Positions 17,087 to 25,973 of a stretch of DNA of 64,000 nucleotides are shown here, piece by piece (the first letter of the stretch is position 1; the number at the start of each line of letters is the position of its first letter). Source of the stretch: Micromonospora globbae (GTDB lineage Bacteria > Actinomycetota > Actinomycetes > Mycobacteriales > Micromonosporaceae); NCBI RefSeq assembly GCF_003610785.1, contig NZ_RAQQ01000022.1:1-64000 (forward strand), given 5' to 3'. The notes beneath the pieces were generated by a model. The model had not been told where the DNA came from, did no database searches, and was given only the letters and a program-made list of their open reading frames with translations. A program made the position numbers and the translations under genes.

Positions 17087-18282
17087 CGCGTGACCCCCGC
17101 TGGCGCGAGCGGGCCGACCGACGCCTCGGCGTCGAACGGCAGCTCGACGCGTACCTCGAAGCCGCCCTGCGGGCGCGGGCCGGCGGTCACCGTGCCGCCG
17201 AACAGCTCGACCCGCTCGCGGATGCCGGTGAGGCCGTGCCCGGTGCCGGCGCTGCGGCGGGCCGCGCCGGTCCCGTCGTCGGTGACGCGCAGCCGGAGCG
17301 CGTCGGCCGCCACCTCGATCGAGACGCGGACGGCCGCGCCCGGCGCGTGGCGGGCGGCGTTGGTGAGCGCCTCCTGGAGGATCCGGTACCCGCTCACGTC
17401 CGCGGCGGCCGGGATCGCGTCGAGGTCACCCGTGACGGCCACGTCGACCTGCCCGCCGGCGAGGCGCACCCCGGTGGCCAACGGTTCGAGCCGCCGCAGC
17501 GAGGGCAGCGCCTCCGGGGCCGGCTCGGCGCCGCGGAGGACGACGAGCAGTCGGCGCAGCTCGGTCACCACCTCACGGCCGACGTCCTGCACCGCGTCGA
17601 GGGACCCGCGGGCCCGGGCCGCGTCCGAGTCGAGCACCGCCTGCGCCGCGGCGGCCTGCAGCACCATCACCGAGACCCCGTGCGAGACGATGTCGTGCAG
17701 CTCCCGCGCCACCCGCAGCCGCTCGTCCGCCCGGGCGGCGGCCTCCCGCTCGGCGGCGAGCGCCACGAGCCGGGCCGCCTGCGCCCGCCGCATCCGCACG
17801 GCGTACCCCGGACCGAGCACGGCGAGCCCGACGAACAGGATGAACACCCAGTCGGAGTCGCCGGCCACGGTGTTCTCGATCCCCAGCGGGACGAAGTAGC
17901 TCGACGCGGCGACCGGGAAGGCGGCCCGGCCGCCCAGGGCCACACAGCCGAAGGAGGCGGCGAGCAGCGCCAGCAGCGGCACGACCGGCCACTCCGGCAG
18001 GACCGGCGTGAAGCTCTGCGCCGCGAAGCAGGCGCCGGCGAGGACGGCCGCCGCCCGGGGGTACGTCGTGCAGCCGGCCACCGCGAGGCAGTAGCCGACC
18101 AGCAGCACGGTCAGGACGGCGAGCCAGCCGGCGGGAAGCGCGGCGAGGTCCGGCCCCTCCCCCTCGACGTAGCCGGCGAGCGGGACGTGGATCTCGGCCA
18201 GGCCGAACGCGAGCAACGCGGCACCGGCGAGCGAGGTGGCCACCTCGCGCCACCGGGCCCGGACGGCGAGGGTGGCTGACAT
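17083..18282 (-). CDS. Sensor histidine kinase, HisKA_3 type
   Basis: NarL-partner kinase of 399 residues. The N-terminal half (1-165) contains about five or six hydrophobic helices. The dimerisation/phospho-acceptor region is RVARELHDIVSHGVSVMV with His196. The ATPase domain (about 280-390) has an N-box around LQEALTNAARHAPG and a G-box VTDDGTG ... GTGHGLTGIRERVELFGG. It resembles DesK-type kinases; the signal is unknown. The ATG at 18282 is preceded by TACCCT and a 6-base spacer (leaderless). Confidence 0.92.
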   Translation of the reverse strand: MSATLAVRARWREVATSLAGAALLAFGLAEIHVPLAGYVEGEGPDLAALPAGWLAVLTVLLVGYCLAVAGCTTYPRAAAVLAGACFAAQSFTPVLPEWPVVPLLALLAASFGCVALGGRAAFPVAASSYFVPLGIENTVAGDSDWVFILFVGLAVLGPGYAVRMRRAQAARLVALAAEREAAARADERLRVARELHDIVSHGVSVMVLQAAAAQAVLDSDAARARGSLDAVQDVGREVVTELRRLLVVLRGAEPAPEALPSLRRLEPLATGVRLAGGQVDVAVTGDLDAIPAAADVSGYRILQEALTNAARHAPGAAVRVSIEVAADALRLRVTDDGTGAARRSAGTGHGLTGIRERVELFGGTVTAGPRPQGGFEVRVELPFDAEASVGPLAPAGVTR

Positions 18283-18288
18283 GCCGGA

Positions 18289-18294
18289 AGGGTA
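18289..18294 (-). promoter_or_regulatory. Leaderless -10 box for the sensor kinase (TACCCT)
   Basis: TACCCT on the minus strand, then 6 bases to the ATG at 18282, with no Shine-Dalgarno. Confidence 0.5.
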
Positions 18295-18436
18295 GCGACG
18301 GCGGGCCCCGTTCCGCGTCCACCCACGGGTGTAGCGACCACCGCCGAGGCTCCACCCCCGGATCAACTTCCGCACCGACGACCCGGCCCGCCGCGGCTCC
18401 TAGCGTCCCTGCCACGACTTCGGAAAGGAGACACCG

Positions 18437-19132
18437 ATGGACGACAGCACCGGACGGGACCGGAGCCGGCGGCTCACGGCGGCCGCCCTGCTCGCCGGCG
18501 GCGTCGTGTACGGCGCCGGGAACGCCTTCTACTGGCTGATGTTCCCCGACGACGTGTCCGACACGGCGGAGAACGTGGTGGCGGCCGCCGGGCACCTGGG
18601 CGCGTGGCGGTTCGAGACCGCCCTGTTCGCCCTGGCCCATCTGCTGCTGCTACCGGCCACACTCGGGCTGGCCGCCACGCTGGGCCGGCGCAGGCCGCTG
18701 GCGGCCACCGTGGGCGGCGCCGCGGCGCTGCTCGGGCTCTACTTCTCCACCGTCCACCTGTGGCAGTACAACGCGTTCTTCGGTGCGCTCGCCGGCGCCG
18801 GCGTGGACGCCGACACCGTCCGGCCGGTCACCACCGCGATCGACGGGGACGCCTTCGTGACGACGTCGTTCGCCGTGTGGCTGCTCGGCTGGATGGTCGG
18901 GCTCCTCGTGCTCGCGTTCGGCGCGTGGCGCGCCCGGCTGGTGGCGCTCTGGGTGCCGCTCGTCCTCACCACCGGGCAGGTGCTCGACCTGGTCGGCACC
19001 GGTGTCCCGCTCAAGATGGTGGTGAGTGTGCTGGTGGTGGCCGGTTTCGTCGGTCTGGCGCTCGGCGTCGGGCGGTCCCGTGCCGTCGAGGCACCGGCCG
19101 GAGCCGCGACCCCGGCGCCCGCGACGGCCTGA
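18437..19132 (+). CDS. Six-helix membrane protein of unknown function
   Basis: A 231-residue membrane protein with predicted helices at about 13-34, 58-80, 86-107, 136-158, 165-185 and 187-206. It has a short charged N-terminus (DDSTGRDRSRR) and a Pro/Ala-rich tail. The HLWQYNAFFGALAGAG loop is its most distinctive part; I cannot name a family. The ATG has GGAAAGGAG seven bases upstream. It is divergent from the two-component system, which makes it a candidate target. Confidence 0.78.
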   Translation: MDDSTGRDRSRRLTAAALLAGGVVYGAGNAFYWLMFPDDVSDTAENVVAAAGHLGAWRFETALFALAHLLLLPATLGLAATLGRRRPLAATVGGAAALLGLYFSTVHLWQYNAFFGALAGAGVDADTVRPVTTAIDGDAFVTTSFAVWLLGWMVGLLVLAFGAWRARLVALWVPLVLTTGQVLDLVGTGVPLKMVVSVLVVAGFVGLALGVGRSRAVEAPAGAATPAPATA

Positions 19133-19143
19133 GCCGTGGGAGC

Positions 19144-19183
19144 GGGCGGGGCCACGGGAGCGGGGCGGGACGTGGCCCCGCCC
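19144..19183. terminator. Bidirectional terminator hairpin
   Basis: 13-bp perfect inverted repeat 19144-19156 / 19171-19183 with a 14-base loop. It lies between the convergent membrane protein and small basic protein genes. Confidence 0.7.
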
Positions 19184-19245
19184 CGGACCGGCTCGGCCCG
19201 GCCGGTGCGGGGATCCGCGGCCCGGCCGGGCGGGGTGAGCCCGTG

Positions 19246-19485
19246 TCAGCTCCGCCGGAAGGCGTAGAACCGCTGCTGGCCGGCGCGCTGGCTGCGCCCG
19301 CTGAGGCGGGCGTCGCGGCCGGCCGGCGGGCCGGCCTTCGGCGGCGGCGTGTCCGGCCGCCCGGGCAGGGCCACCGGCGCGACGGGAGCCACGGTGAGGG
19401 CGTCGAGATCCGGCGGGGTCACGTCCACCTGGGACGACGCCGGTACGGGCTTGCGGGACTTCTTCGGACTGCGCTTGGCGGGCAT
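19246..19485 (-). CDS. Small basic Pro-rich protein
   Basis: A 79-residue protein from the ATG at 19485, which has GGAGGC upstream. The N-terminus is strongly basic (PAKRSPKKSRKP), the middle is Pro/Val/Ala-rich (DLDALTVAPVAPVALPG) and the C-terminus is Arg-rich (SGRSQRAGQQRFYAFRRS). No transmembrane segment or domain is visible. It may bind nucleic acid through its basic ends, but that is a guess. The good Shine-Dalgarno and compact frame support a real gene. Confidence 0.65.
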   Translation of the reverse strand: MPAKRSPKKSRKPVPASSQVDVTPPDLDALTVAPVAPVALPGRPDTPPPKAGPPAGRDARLSGRSQRAGQQRFYAFRRS

Positions 19486-19857
19486 ACGCTGCCTCCTGAC
19501 TGTCGGGGCGCCGGACGGGCGCGGCGAGCGGGCAGGCCCCGGGGGTCCGACAGGAGACGCCGCGAGTGACGGCGGCGGAAGGATGCGGACGCCCGGAGCG
19601 GACGGGTCCGCGGCGCGAACGGCGGCGGACCGGGGCTCGGTGGAACGGGCGTCAGTTACGCATGCCGACACGCTAACCGGACGCCCGCCGTCGCGCAGCC
19701 GAATTACCGCACCGGTTGGCGGAACCGAGGCGGACCGGCGGAGGCGAGCACCGATCGTCACCCCCTCCGCACCGGGCGTCGACATCCCGGGCCCGCGTCC
19801 GCACCGCCCGCGCTACGGTCGCAGCACGGGCAACCGGACGGGAAGGGTGGCGTGGGC
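19486..19857. other. Intergenic region without a supported gene
   Basis: About 370 bases between divergent genes. Only the ribosome binding sites of the flanking genes are clear. TACGGT at 19814-19819 could be a -10 for the 6-phosphogluconate dehydrogenase gene. Open frames here lack start signals. Confidence 0.5.
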
Positions 19858-21300
19858 ATGGCGGAGCGGGCGACGGCGCAGATCGGGGTCACCGGGCTGG
19901 CGGTGATGGGCCGCAACCTGGCCCGGAACCTGGCTCGCAACGGTTTCACGGTGGCGGTGCACAACCGCTCGCCGGAGCGCACCCGCAGTCTCGTGGCGGA
20001 ACACGGCGGCGAGGGCCGGTTCGTGCCCGCCGAGTCGATGGCCGACTTCGTGGCGGCGCTGGAACGCCCCCGCGCGGTGATCGTGATGGTGAAGGCCGGC
20101 GGACCCACCGACGCCGTCATCGACGAACTGGTCCCGCTGCTCGAACCGGGCGACATCGTGGTGGACTGCGGCAACGCGCACTTCGCCGACACGCGCCGCC
20201 GGGAGGAGGCGTTGCGCGACCACGGCCTCCACTTCGTCGGCACCGGGGTGTCCGGGGGCGAGGAGGGCGCGCTGCACGGGCCGAGCATCATGCCCGGCGG
20301 CTCCGACGAGTCGTACCGCAAGCTCGGGCCGATCTTCGAGAAGATCGCGGCCCAGGTGGACGGCGTCCCGTGCTGCCGGCACATCGGCCCGGACGGCGCC
20401 GGCCACTTCGTGAAGATGGTCCACAACGGCATCGAGTACGCCGACATGCAGCTCATCGCCGAGGCGTACGACCTGTTGCGGGCCGGCCTGGGCGCGGAGC
20501 CGGCCGAGATCGCGGAGATCTTCCGGGGCTGGAACGGCGGCGAGCTGGAGTCCTTCCTCATCGAGATCACCGCCGACGTGCTGGCGCACACCGACGCGGC
20601 CAGCGGCCGCCCGTTCGTGGACGTCGTGCTCGACCGGGCGGAGCAGAAGGGCACCGGCCGGTGGACCGTGCAGAGCGCCCTCGACCTGGGCATCCCCATC
20701 ACCGGCATCGCCGAGGCGACGTTCGCCCGCTCGCTGTCGGGCCACGCCGACCAGCGCGAGGCGGCCCGTGCGGCGTTCCCCGACGCGGGAGCGACGTGGC
20801 GGGTGGACGACCGGGACGCGTTCGTCGAGGACGTCCGGCGGGCGCTGCTCGCCAGCAAGATCGTGGCGTACGCGCAGGGCTTCGACCACATCCGCGCCGG
20901 CAGCCGGGAGTACGACTGGAACATCGACCTCGGGGGCACGGCCACCATCTGGCGGGGCGGCTGCATCATCCGGGCCCGGTTCCTCGACCGCATCCGGCAG
21001 GCGTACGACGAGCAGCCCGACCTGTCCACGCTGCTGGTGGCTCCGTACTTCGCCGACGCGGTCGCCGCGGGTGTGCCGAGCTGGCGGCGGGTCGTGGCCG
21101 ACGCGGCGCGGGCCGGCGTGCCGACGCCCGCGTTCGCCTCCTCGCTGGCGTACTTCGACGCGCTGCGCGCGCAGCGGCTGCCCGCCGCGCTGATCCAGGG
21201 ACTGCGGGACAACTTCGGCGCGCACACCTACCACCGGGTCGACCGGGAGGGCACGTTCCACACCCTCTGGGCCGGGGACCGGTCCGAAGTGGAGGCCTGA
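19858..21300 (+). CDS. gnd: 6-phosphogluconate dehydrogenase, decarboxylating
   Basis: Pentose phosphate pathway enzyme converting 6-phosphogluconate to ribulose 5-phosphate, CO2 and NADPH. The 480-residue length is that of the dimeric long-chain family. Visible signatures are the N-terminal dinucleotide loop GLAVMGRNLARN, the substrate segment GTGVSGGEEGALHGPSIMPGG, the catalytic KMVHNGIEY region with Lys, and EQKGTGRWT. The C-terminal tail (DNFGAHTYHRVD) covers the active site of the partner. ATG 19858 is 10 bases after GGAAGGG; GTG 19852 is an alternative. It stands alone. Confidence 0.94.
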   Translation: MAERATAQIGVTGLAVMGRNLARNLARNGFTVAVHNRSPERTRSLVAEHGGEGRFVPAESMADFVAALERPRAVIVMVKAGGPTDAVIDELVPLLEPGDIVVDCGNAHFADTRRREEALRDHGLHFVGTGVSGGEEGALHGPSIMPGGSDESYRKLGPIFEKIAAQVDGVPCCRHIGPDGAGHFVKMVHNGIEYADMQLIAEAYDLLRAGLGAEPAEIAEIFRGWNGGELESFLIEITADVLAHTDAASGRPFVDVVLDRAEQKGTGRWTVQSALDLGIPITGIAEATFARSLSGHADQREAARAAFPDAGATWRVDDRDAFVEDVRRALLASKIVAYAQGFDHIRAGSREYDWNIDLGGTATIWRGGCIIRARFLDRIRQAYDEQPDLSTLLVAPYFADAVAAGVPSWRRVVADAARAGVPTPAFASSLAYFDALRAQRLPAALIQGLRDNFGAHTYHRVDREGTFHTLWAGDRSEVEA

Positions 21301-21310
21301 GCCGCCGGCC

Positions 21311-21541
21311 TCACCAGGCTCGCTGGGTCTCCTCCGGCGCGGTGGGCGCCCAGCCGGCGGCCGGCTCCCCGTGGGCCAGCTCGCCGATCTCGCCCGAGCG
21401 GATGGCGGGCGTGTGGCCCAGCTCGGCGCAGTAGCGCTCGGCCACCCCGGCGCAGACCTCGGCGACCCGCTCCCGCTGGGCGGCGTCGACCAGACCCTCG
21501 CCGGCCAAGGCGGCCGTCATCTCGTACCGGAGATCCCGCAT
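21311..21541 (-). CDS. Small conserved-looking hypothetical protein
   Basis: A 76-residue, mostly helical product from the ATG at 21541. It contains VDAAQRERVAEVCAGVAERYCAELGHTPA and ends in a Trp/Pro-rich tail. There are two Cys residues but no zinc motif. It converges on gnd with a 10-base gap. The frame is GC3-rich and begins with a plausible GGGGGTGGGC upstream. The function is unknown. Confidence 0.6.
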   Translation of the reverse strand: MRDLRYEMTAALAGEGLVDAAQRERVAEVCAGVAERYCAELGHTPAIRSGEIGELAHGEPAAGWAPTAPEETQRAW

Positions 21542-21658
21542 GCCCACCCCCGCGTCGGGGCGTACCCCCGCGACACGCCCCGCGCTGTCGATCCTAGGCG
21601 TCGCAGCCCCGCCCGACCCCGCGAACGCCGGACCCCGCCCCGCCCGCCCAGCCCCGTG

Positions 21659-21727
21659 GATCATGCGGTTGTGGTGCCCGTTCCGTACGGACACGCCGCC
21701 TTCGCGGGGCACCACAACCGCATGATC
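21659..21727. repeat. Long intergenic inverted repeat, 21-bp perfect arms
   Basis: Arms 21659-21679 and 21707-21727 are perfect reverse complements beginning with GATCATGCGGTTGTGG; the loop is 27 bases. It lies between two small minus-strand genes. It lacks a T tract and is longer than the terminators elsewhere in the window. The GATCATG end is shared with the element at 14098. It could act as a terminator or processing hairpin, or be a small repetitive element. Confidence 0.8.
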
Positions 21728-21744
21728 GGCGAGACCGGGGGCGG

Positions 21745-21930
21745 TTACCAGAACCGGCGGCGCTTGGCCTTCCGCGGGCGCAGGAGGTCGGCGCCCTTGG
21801 TGAGCAGCCGGGTCACCCCGGAGGGACCGCGACGGGCCTCCAGCGTGTGGCTGAGCCGGCGGGCGCCGGCCGCGGCCAGCGGCACGGCCACCGCCATCAA
21901 CGCCCACTGGGCGATGCGCTTCTGGATCAT
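21745..21930 (-). CDS. Small basic hypothetical protein
   Basis: A 61-residue product: one N-terminal hydrophobic helix (about 6-25, QWALMAVAVPLAAAGARRL) followed by a very basic tail (LRPRKAKRRRFW). The shape suggests a small membrane-anchored protein with its basic end in the cytosol. The ATG at 21930 has GGAGG at good spacing. It lies downstream of nothing on its strand, so it is probably monocistronic. The function is unknown. Confidence 0.65.
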   Translation of the reverse strand: MIQKRIAQWALMAVAVPLAAAGARRLSHTLEARRGPSGVTRLLTKGADLLRPRKAKRRRFW

Positions 21931-22071
21931 GTGGGTTCACCTCCGTCAGTGGCTCCTGCGCAGAGTGATACCCAGCGTGACGACCAGGTAAGCGTCGGCG
22001 GGGCGGCGACGCCGGCGGGCACGCGACCGGGCCCGGGTGGACGCGGGCCCCCGGCGCGCCGGAGGCGCGAC

Positions 22072-22884
22072 TCAGGTCGAGGGGGCGACCGGGTTGGGCA
22101 GCGCGCCGCCGAAGCGACGGTCGCGCTGCGCGTAGAGCTCGCAGGCGTACCAGAGGTGCCGGCGGTCGAAGTCCGGCCAGAGCGTGTCGAGGAAGACCAG
22201 CTCGGCGTACGCGCTCTGCCAGAGCAGGAAGTTGGAGGTCCGCTGCTCCCCGGAAGGGCGCAGGAAGAGGTCCACCTCCGGGACCTCGGGGTGGTACAGG
22301 TACCTCGCCACGGTCTTCTCGTTGACCTTGCCCGGGTCGAGCCGGCCGGCCGCCACGTCCCGGGCGATGGCCGCCGCGGCGTCGGCGATCTCCGCCTGCC
22401 CGCCGTAGTTCACGCAGAACTGCAGCGTGAGCGTCGAGTTGCCCCGCGACATCTCCTCGGCGGTCTGCAACTCGGAGATGACGCTCTTCCACAGCCGCCC
22501 CGCCCGCCCCGACCACACCACCCGGACGCCCAGGTCGACGAGCTGGTCGCGACGGCGGCGGATCACGTCCCGGTTGAAGCCCATGAGGAAGCGGACCTCG
22601 TCCGGCGAGCGCCGCCAGTTCTCGGTGGAGAAGGCGTACGCCGACAGGTACGGGATGCCCAGCTCGATGGCGCCCTCGATGGTGTCGAAGAGCGAGAACT
22701 CCCCCGCCTCGTGGCCCTTGGTGCGCGGCAGCCCGCGCTCCTTGGCCCAGCGGCCGTTGCCGTCCATCACCACGGCGACGTGCCGGGGCACCGCCTCGGG
22801 AGGCAGCGCCGGCGGCCGGGCACCCGACGGGTGCGGTGTCGGCGGCACCGGCTGACGCCGGTCGGCCCTCGCGGATCGGATCAC
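22072..22884 (-). CDS. uppS: Isoprenyl transferase (cis-prenyl, UPP synthase family)
   Basis: Synthesises long-chain cis-polyprenyl diphosphate, the lipid carrier for cell-wall assembly. The 270-residue product has a Pro-rich N-terminus and then the family motifs: VVMDGNGRWAKERG with the catalytic Asp, the GHEAGEFSLFDTI segment, YAFSTENWRR, and near the end LFLRPSGEQRTSNFLLWQ and FLDTLWPDF. Chain length (C50 or C55) cannot be told. The GTG start overlaps the recO stop by GTGA, the recO-uppS pairing known from mycobacteria. Confidence 0.93.
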   Translation of the reverse strand: MIRSARADRRQPVPPTPHPSGARPPALPPEAVPRHVAVVMDGNGRWAKERGLPRTKGHEAGEFSLFDTIEGAIELGIPYLSAYAFSTENWRRSPDEVRFLMGFNRDVIRRRRDQLVDLGVRVVWSGRAGRLWKSVISELQTAEEMSRGNSTLTLQFCVNYGGQAEIADAAAAIARDVAAGRLDPGKVNEKTVARYLYHPEVPEVDLFLRPSGEQRTSNFLLWQSAYAELVFLDTLWPDFDRRHLWYACELYAQRDRRFGGALPNPVAPST

Positions 22885-23723
22885 TCGCTACTCCCTGACT
22901 CCCTGCTCGCGCCACCGGCGCCGGACTCCCTGCTCACGCCACCGGCGCTGGACGCCGGGGCGCCCCGGTCGACCAGCGGCAGCGAGCGTAGCGCGCGCTC
23001 CAGGTGCCACTGCAGGTGCGCCGCGACCAGGCCGCTGCACTCCCGGCGTACGGCCGCCTCCGCGGCGTCGGCGGTCCGCCAGTCGCCGCTGCTCAGCGCG
23101 GACATGAGGTCGACGGTGGCCGGGGCCGGGTGGGCCGCGCCGGGCGGGCGGCAGTCCGGGCAGACCACGCCGCCGGCCGGGACGGAGAAGGCGCGGTGCC
23201 GCCCCGGCGTGCCGCAGACCGCGCAGGCGACCAGCGCCGGGGCCCAGCCCGCGAGGGCCATCCCCCGCAGCAGGTACGCGTCGAGCACCAGGGTCGTGGC
23301 GTGGCCGCCCTCCGCGAGCGCCCGCAGCGCGCCGAGCGTGAGCTGGAACAGCCGCAGGGAGGGCTCCCGCTCGACCGGGGTGAGCCGTTCGGCGGTCTCC
23401 GCGATGGCGCTGGCGGCCGTGTAGCGGGGGTAGTCGCCGAGGAAGCGTTTGCCGTAGAGGTCGATCCCCTCGACCTGGCTCACGGTGTGCAGGGAGCTGC
23501 CCTGGTTGCCCTTCGGGTCGCCGGCGAGCTGGAGGTCGACGTGCCCGAACGGCTCCAGCCGGGCCCCGAACCTGCTGGTGGTGCGCCGCACCCCGCGGGC
23601 GACCGCCCGGATGCGCCCGTGCCGGCGGGTGAGCAGCGTGATGATCCGGTCGGACTCGCCGAGCTTCTGCACGCGCAGCACCACCGCGTCGTCGCGGTAG
23701 AGCTGACGGCGGTACCCGGCCAT
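22881..23723 (-). CDS. recO: DNA repair protein RecO
   Basis: Recombination mediator of the RecFOR pathway, which loads RecA on SSB-coated DNA. The 280-residue product has an N-terminal OB fold (YRDDAVVLRVQKLGESDRIITLLTRRHGRIRAVARGVR). Its helical domain contains a zinc-binding Cys4 motif (CAVC ... CPDC, about 184-207). The last 25 residues are a low-complexity tail encoded by a tandem 27-bp repeat. The ATG at 23723 is clear. It is the first gene of the recO-uppS unit. Confidence 0.92.
   Translation of the reverse strand: MAGYRRQLYRDDAVVLRVQKLGESDRIITLLTRRHGRIRAVARGVRRTTSRFGARLEPFGHVDLQLAGDPKGNQGSSLHTVSQVEGIDLYGKRFLGDYPRYTAASAIAETAERLTPVEREPSLRLFQLTLGALRALAEGGHATTLVLDAYLLRGMALAGWAPALVACAVCGTPGRHRAFSVPAGGVVCPDCRPPGAAHPAPATVDLMSALSSGDWRTADAAEAAVRRECSGLVAAHLQWHLERALRSLPLVDRGAPASSAGGVSRESGAGGASRESGSSE
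22897..22950 (-). repeat. Tandem 27-bp repeat in the recO 3' end
   Basis: Two adjacent 27-bp units (22897-22923 and 22924-22950) differ at two positions and encode the nine-residue repeat seen as GGVSRES / GGASRES near the RecO C-terminus. The frame is kept. Confidence 0.8.
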
Positions 23724-23812
23724 ACGGGCATTCTCCCTCGGGGTCCGAAATCAGGGTCGGCTCGGGGTGCGGGGCCGGACGAACCCGGATGCGTCCCCGG
23801 CGGGGCCGGCCG

Positions 23813-23818
23813 TAGCGT
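23813..23818 (+). promoter_or_regulatory. Leaderless -10 box (TAGCGT)
   Basis: TAGCGT followed by exactly 7 bases and the ATG at 23826, with no Shine-Dalgarno. Confidence 0.6.
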
Positions 23819-23825
23819 GCTCGCC

Positions 23826-24650
23826 ATGACCCTGCAAGCCACCACCGACGGCGTCCACCGCGACCCCGGGAACCGGCGCCGTGCCGCCGCCCCGGTCGCG
23901 CTCGGCGCGGCCGCCGCGCTCATCCTGCTCTCCGGGTGCGACAACCTGTCCTACCGGCGGCTGGACTTCGACAACACCGAGACCGCCCGGATCGACACGA
24001 TCCGGGTGCTGCCCGGCGCGGGCGACGTCGTGGTGCGGGCGACGGGCCCCGAGTCGGAGGTGCGGATCAAGCGGGTGGTGCGCTACCAGGGCGCCGAGCC
24101 GGACGCGAAGTACGAGGTCAAGGGCAGCGAACTGGTCCTGGACACCGAGTGCGGCATGCGGTGCACCGTCTCGTACGAGGTGACCGCTCCCGCGGGCGTG
24201 GCCGTGAAGGGCGAGACCAGCTCGGGCGACGTCGAGCTGACCCACGTCGGCGCCGTGGAGCTCCAGGTGCGGTCGGGGGACGTCCGGCTGAGCGGCGCCA
24301 CCGGCCCGGTACGGGTCGAGGCGAGTTCCGGCAACATCGACGTGTCCGAGGCCACCGGCGCGGTGACGCTGCGCGCCTCCTCCGGTGACATCTCCGCCCG
24401 CCGGGTCGAGGGCGCGCTGGACGCCGAGGCCCGGTCCGGCAACGTCGTCATCGAGATGGAGAAGCCGGCCTCCGTCCGGGCCCACGCCACCAGTGGCGAC
24501 GTCGACGTCGTCGTACCGGCCGGCCCCTACCGGGTGCGTGCCCACGCCAACTCGGGCGACGAGCACGTGACGGTCACCAACGACCCGGCCGCCACGCTGA
24601 TGCTGGACGTGAGCACCACCAGCGGCGACATCAACGTCGGCCAGCGGTGA
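23826..24650 (+). CDS. DUF4097-type beta-repeat lipoprotein
   Basis: A 274-residue protein with a basic N-terminus and a hydrophobic helix ending in LLSGC, a lipobox. The exported part is built of about eight repeats around S-G-D/N (SSGDVEL, RSGDVRL, SSGNIDV, SSGDISA, RSGNVVI, TSGDVDV, NSGDEHV, TSGDINV). Such repeats form the right-handed beta helix typical of DUF4097/adhesin-like proteins. The role is unknown. The last 20 bases overlap the convergent acyltransferase gene. Confidence 0.85.
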   Translation: MTLQATTDGVHRDPGNRRRAAAPVALGAAAALILLSGCDNLSYRRLDFDNTETARIDTIRVLPGAGDVVVRATGPESEVRIKRVVRYQGAEPDAKYEVKGSELVLDTECGMRCTVSYEVTAPAGVAVKGETSSGDVELTHVGAVELQVRSGDVRLSGATGPVRVEASSGNIDVSEATGAVTLRASSGDISARRVEGALDAEARSGNVVIEMEKPASVRAHATSGDVDVVVPAGPYRVRAHANSGDEHVTVTNDPAATLMLDVSTTSGDINVGQR

Positions 24651-25749
24651 CCTCGGCCGTGACCGTCTCCGGCGTGGTCCGCTGCGCCGGAACCCGGTCC
24701 GCGTCCGGCCGTGCGGCGGCCGTCGCCGGCGGAGCGGACGTCGCCGGGCGTCGGCCGCCGGGGAGCAGTTCCGGTCGCCGCCGGGCGGCCAGGTCCTCCA
24801 CCCACCCGACGGCCAGGGTCACGAGGCCGACCAGGGCGAAGACCAGCACCACCCGGATCGCCAGGCCGCGCGGGTCCTCGTGGGACCAACCCACCCCGTC
24901 GAACAGCGGGGTGAGCACCACCACGAACGGCATGTGCCAGAGGTAGATGGTCAGCGCGCGCCGGTTCAGCACGGTCACGGCCCGCCCGAACGGTGCGAAC
25001 CGGTCGACCCACGCCGCACCGGAGGGCCCCCGTCCGAGCACGACCAGGATGAACGCCGCCGACCAGAGGGCGTTGCCGAGGTGGTTGTCGTTCAGGTCGA
25101 AGCCGCGGGGACCGGGGTGGGTGAGGATCCAGGCCCCGCCGGCCGCGGCGAGGGCCAGCGCCACGGGCACGAGCACCCGGTTGGCGAGCCGGCGCAGCAT
25201 CCCCGCCTGGTGGGCGAAGCCCAGCATCCAGGCGCCGAAGTAGAGGCCGAACTCGCGGTACGGGCCGGGCGCCGTCGGCCACAGTCCCGACTCGATGACC
25301 ACCAGCAGGACGTACGGCGCCAGCAGGGTGGGCAGCGGCGCCCGGCGGAAGAACCAGAGCGCGATCGGCGAGGCGAACACGAACCAGAGGTAGTCGCGCA
25401 GGTACCAGATGGGGCTGAGCGCCAACGCGCCCCAGTCGTTGGCCGGCGGGTCGGAGACCGGGAACAGCCACAGCAGGACGCGCGGCGTCAACGGCAGCCC
25501 GCTGAGCAGCATCGCCGGCACGACGACGGCGGCCAGCACCCACAGCGAGGGCAGCAGGCGACGCAGCCGGCGCAGGACGGCCGCCGACCCGGACCGGGCC
25601 AGCGAGGTGGCCATCAGCGACCCGGCCAGCGCGAACATGACCGACATCGCCGGAAACACCAGGGTCAGCGAGGCGAGGCCGGTCACGTGGTAGACGACGA
25701 CGCGGACGATGGCCAGGAAGCGGAGCAGGTCCAGGTATCTGTTTCGCAT
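24631..25749 (-). CDS. Acyltransferase family 3 membrane protein
   Basis: A 372-residue integral membrane protein with about ten helices. It matches the acyltransferase-3 (OafA/NodX-like) family: RNRYLDLLRFLAIVRVVVYH at the N-terminus carries the conserved Arg and catalytic His, and the RRLRRLLPSLWV loop follows the second helix. Such enzymes O-acylate sugars in exopolysaccharides, peptidoglycan or secondary metabolites; the acceptor is not evident. The tail after about 335 is Pro/Ala-rich and cytosolic. It starts at ATG 25749 and overlaps the 3' end of the DUF4097 gene. Confidence 0.85.
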   Translation of the reverse strand: MRNRYLDLLRFLAIVRVVVYHVTGLASLTLVFPAMSVMFALAGSLMATSLARSGSAAVLRRLRRLLPSLWVLAAVVVPAMLLSGLPLTPRVLLWLFPVSDPPANDWGALALSPIWYLRDYLWFVFASPIALWFFRRAPLPTLLAPYVLLVVIESGLWPTAPGPYREFGLYFGAWMLGFAHQAGMLRRLANRVLVPVALALAAAGGAWILTHPGPRGFDLNDNHLGNALWSAAFILVVLGRGPSGAAWVDRFAPFGRAVTVLNRRALTIYLWHMPFVVVLTPLFDGVGWSHEDPRGLAIRVVLVFALVGLVTLAVGWVEDLAARRRPELLPGGRRPATSAPPATAAARPDADRVPAQRTTPETVTAEVTAGRR

Positions 25750-25973
25750 CAGCCTGCATCTGGTCGGGGGCGCGACGGATCTCTCCTACCCTCCGCCCCG
25801 CGGCCGGCAAACGGCCAGACTCCCCATCCAGAGGTGAAAAGGCCCATAGCAGGGACCGATCCGGATCACCGTGGCCGCCGTCCGGGTCGCGTCCGCCGAC
25901 CCGATGACCGATGCCGATCAGCTGTTCGGACGGGCCGCCCGGCCGATCGTCGAGCGAACCTGTCGCGCCGGCG

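Noticed and set aside
21659..21727. Insertion sequence ends or transposon remnant
   Set aside because: The span is only 69 bases, there is no transposase nearby and no target-site duplication is visible.
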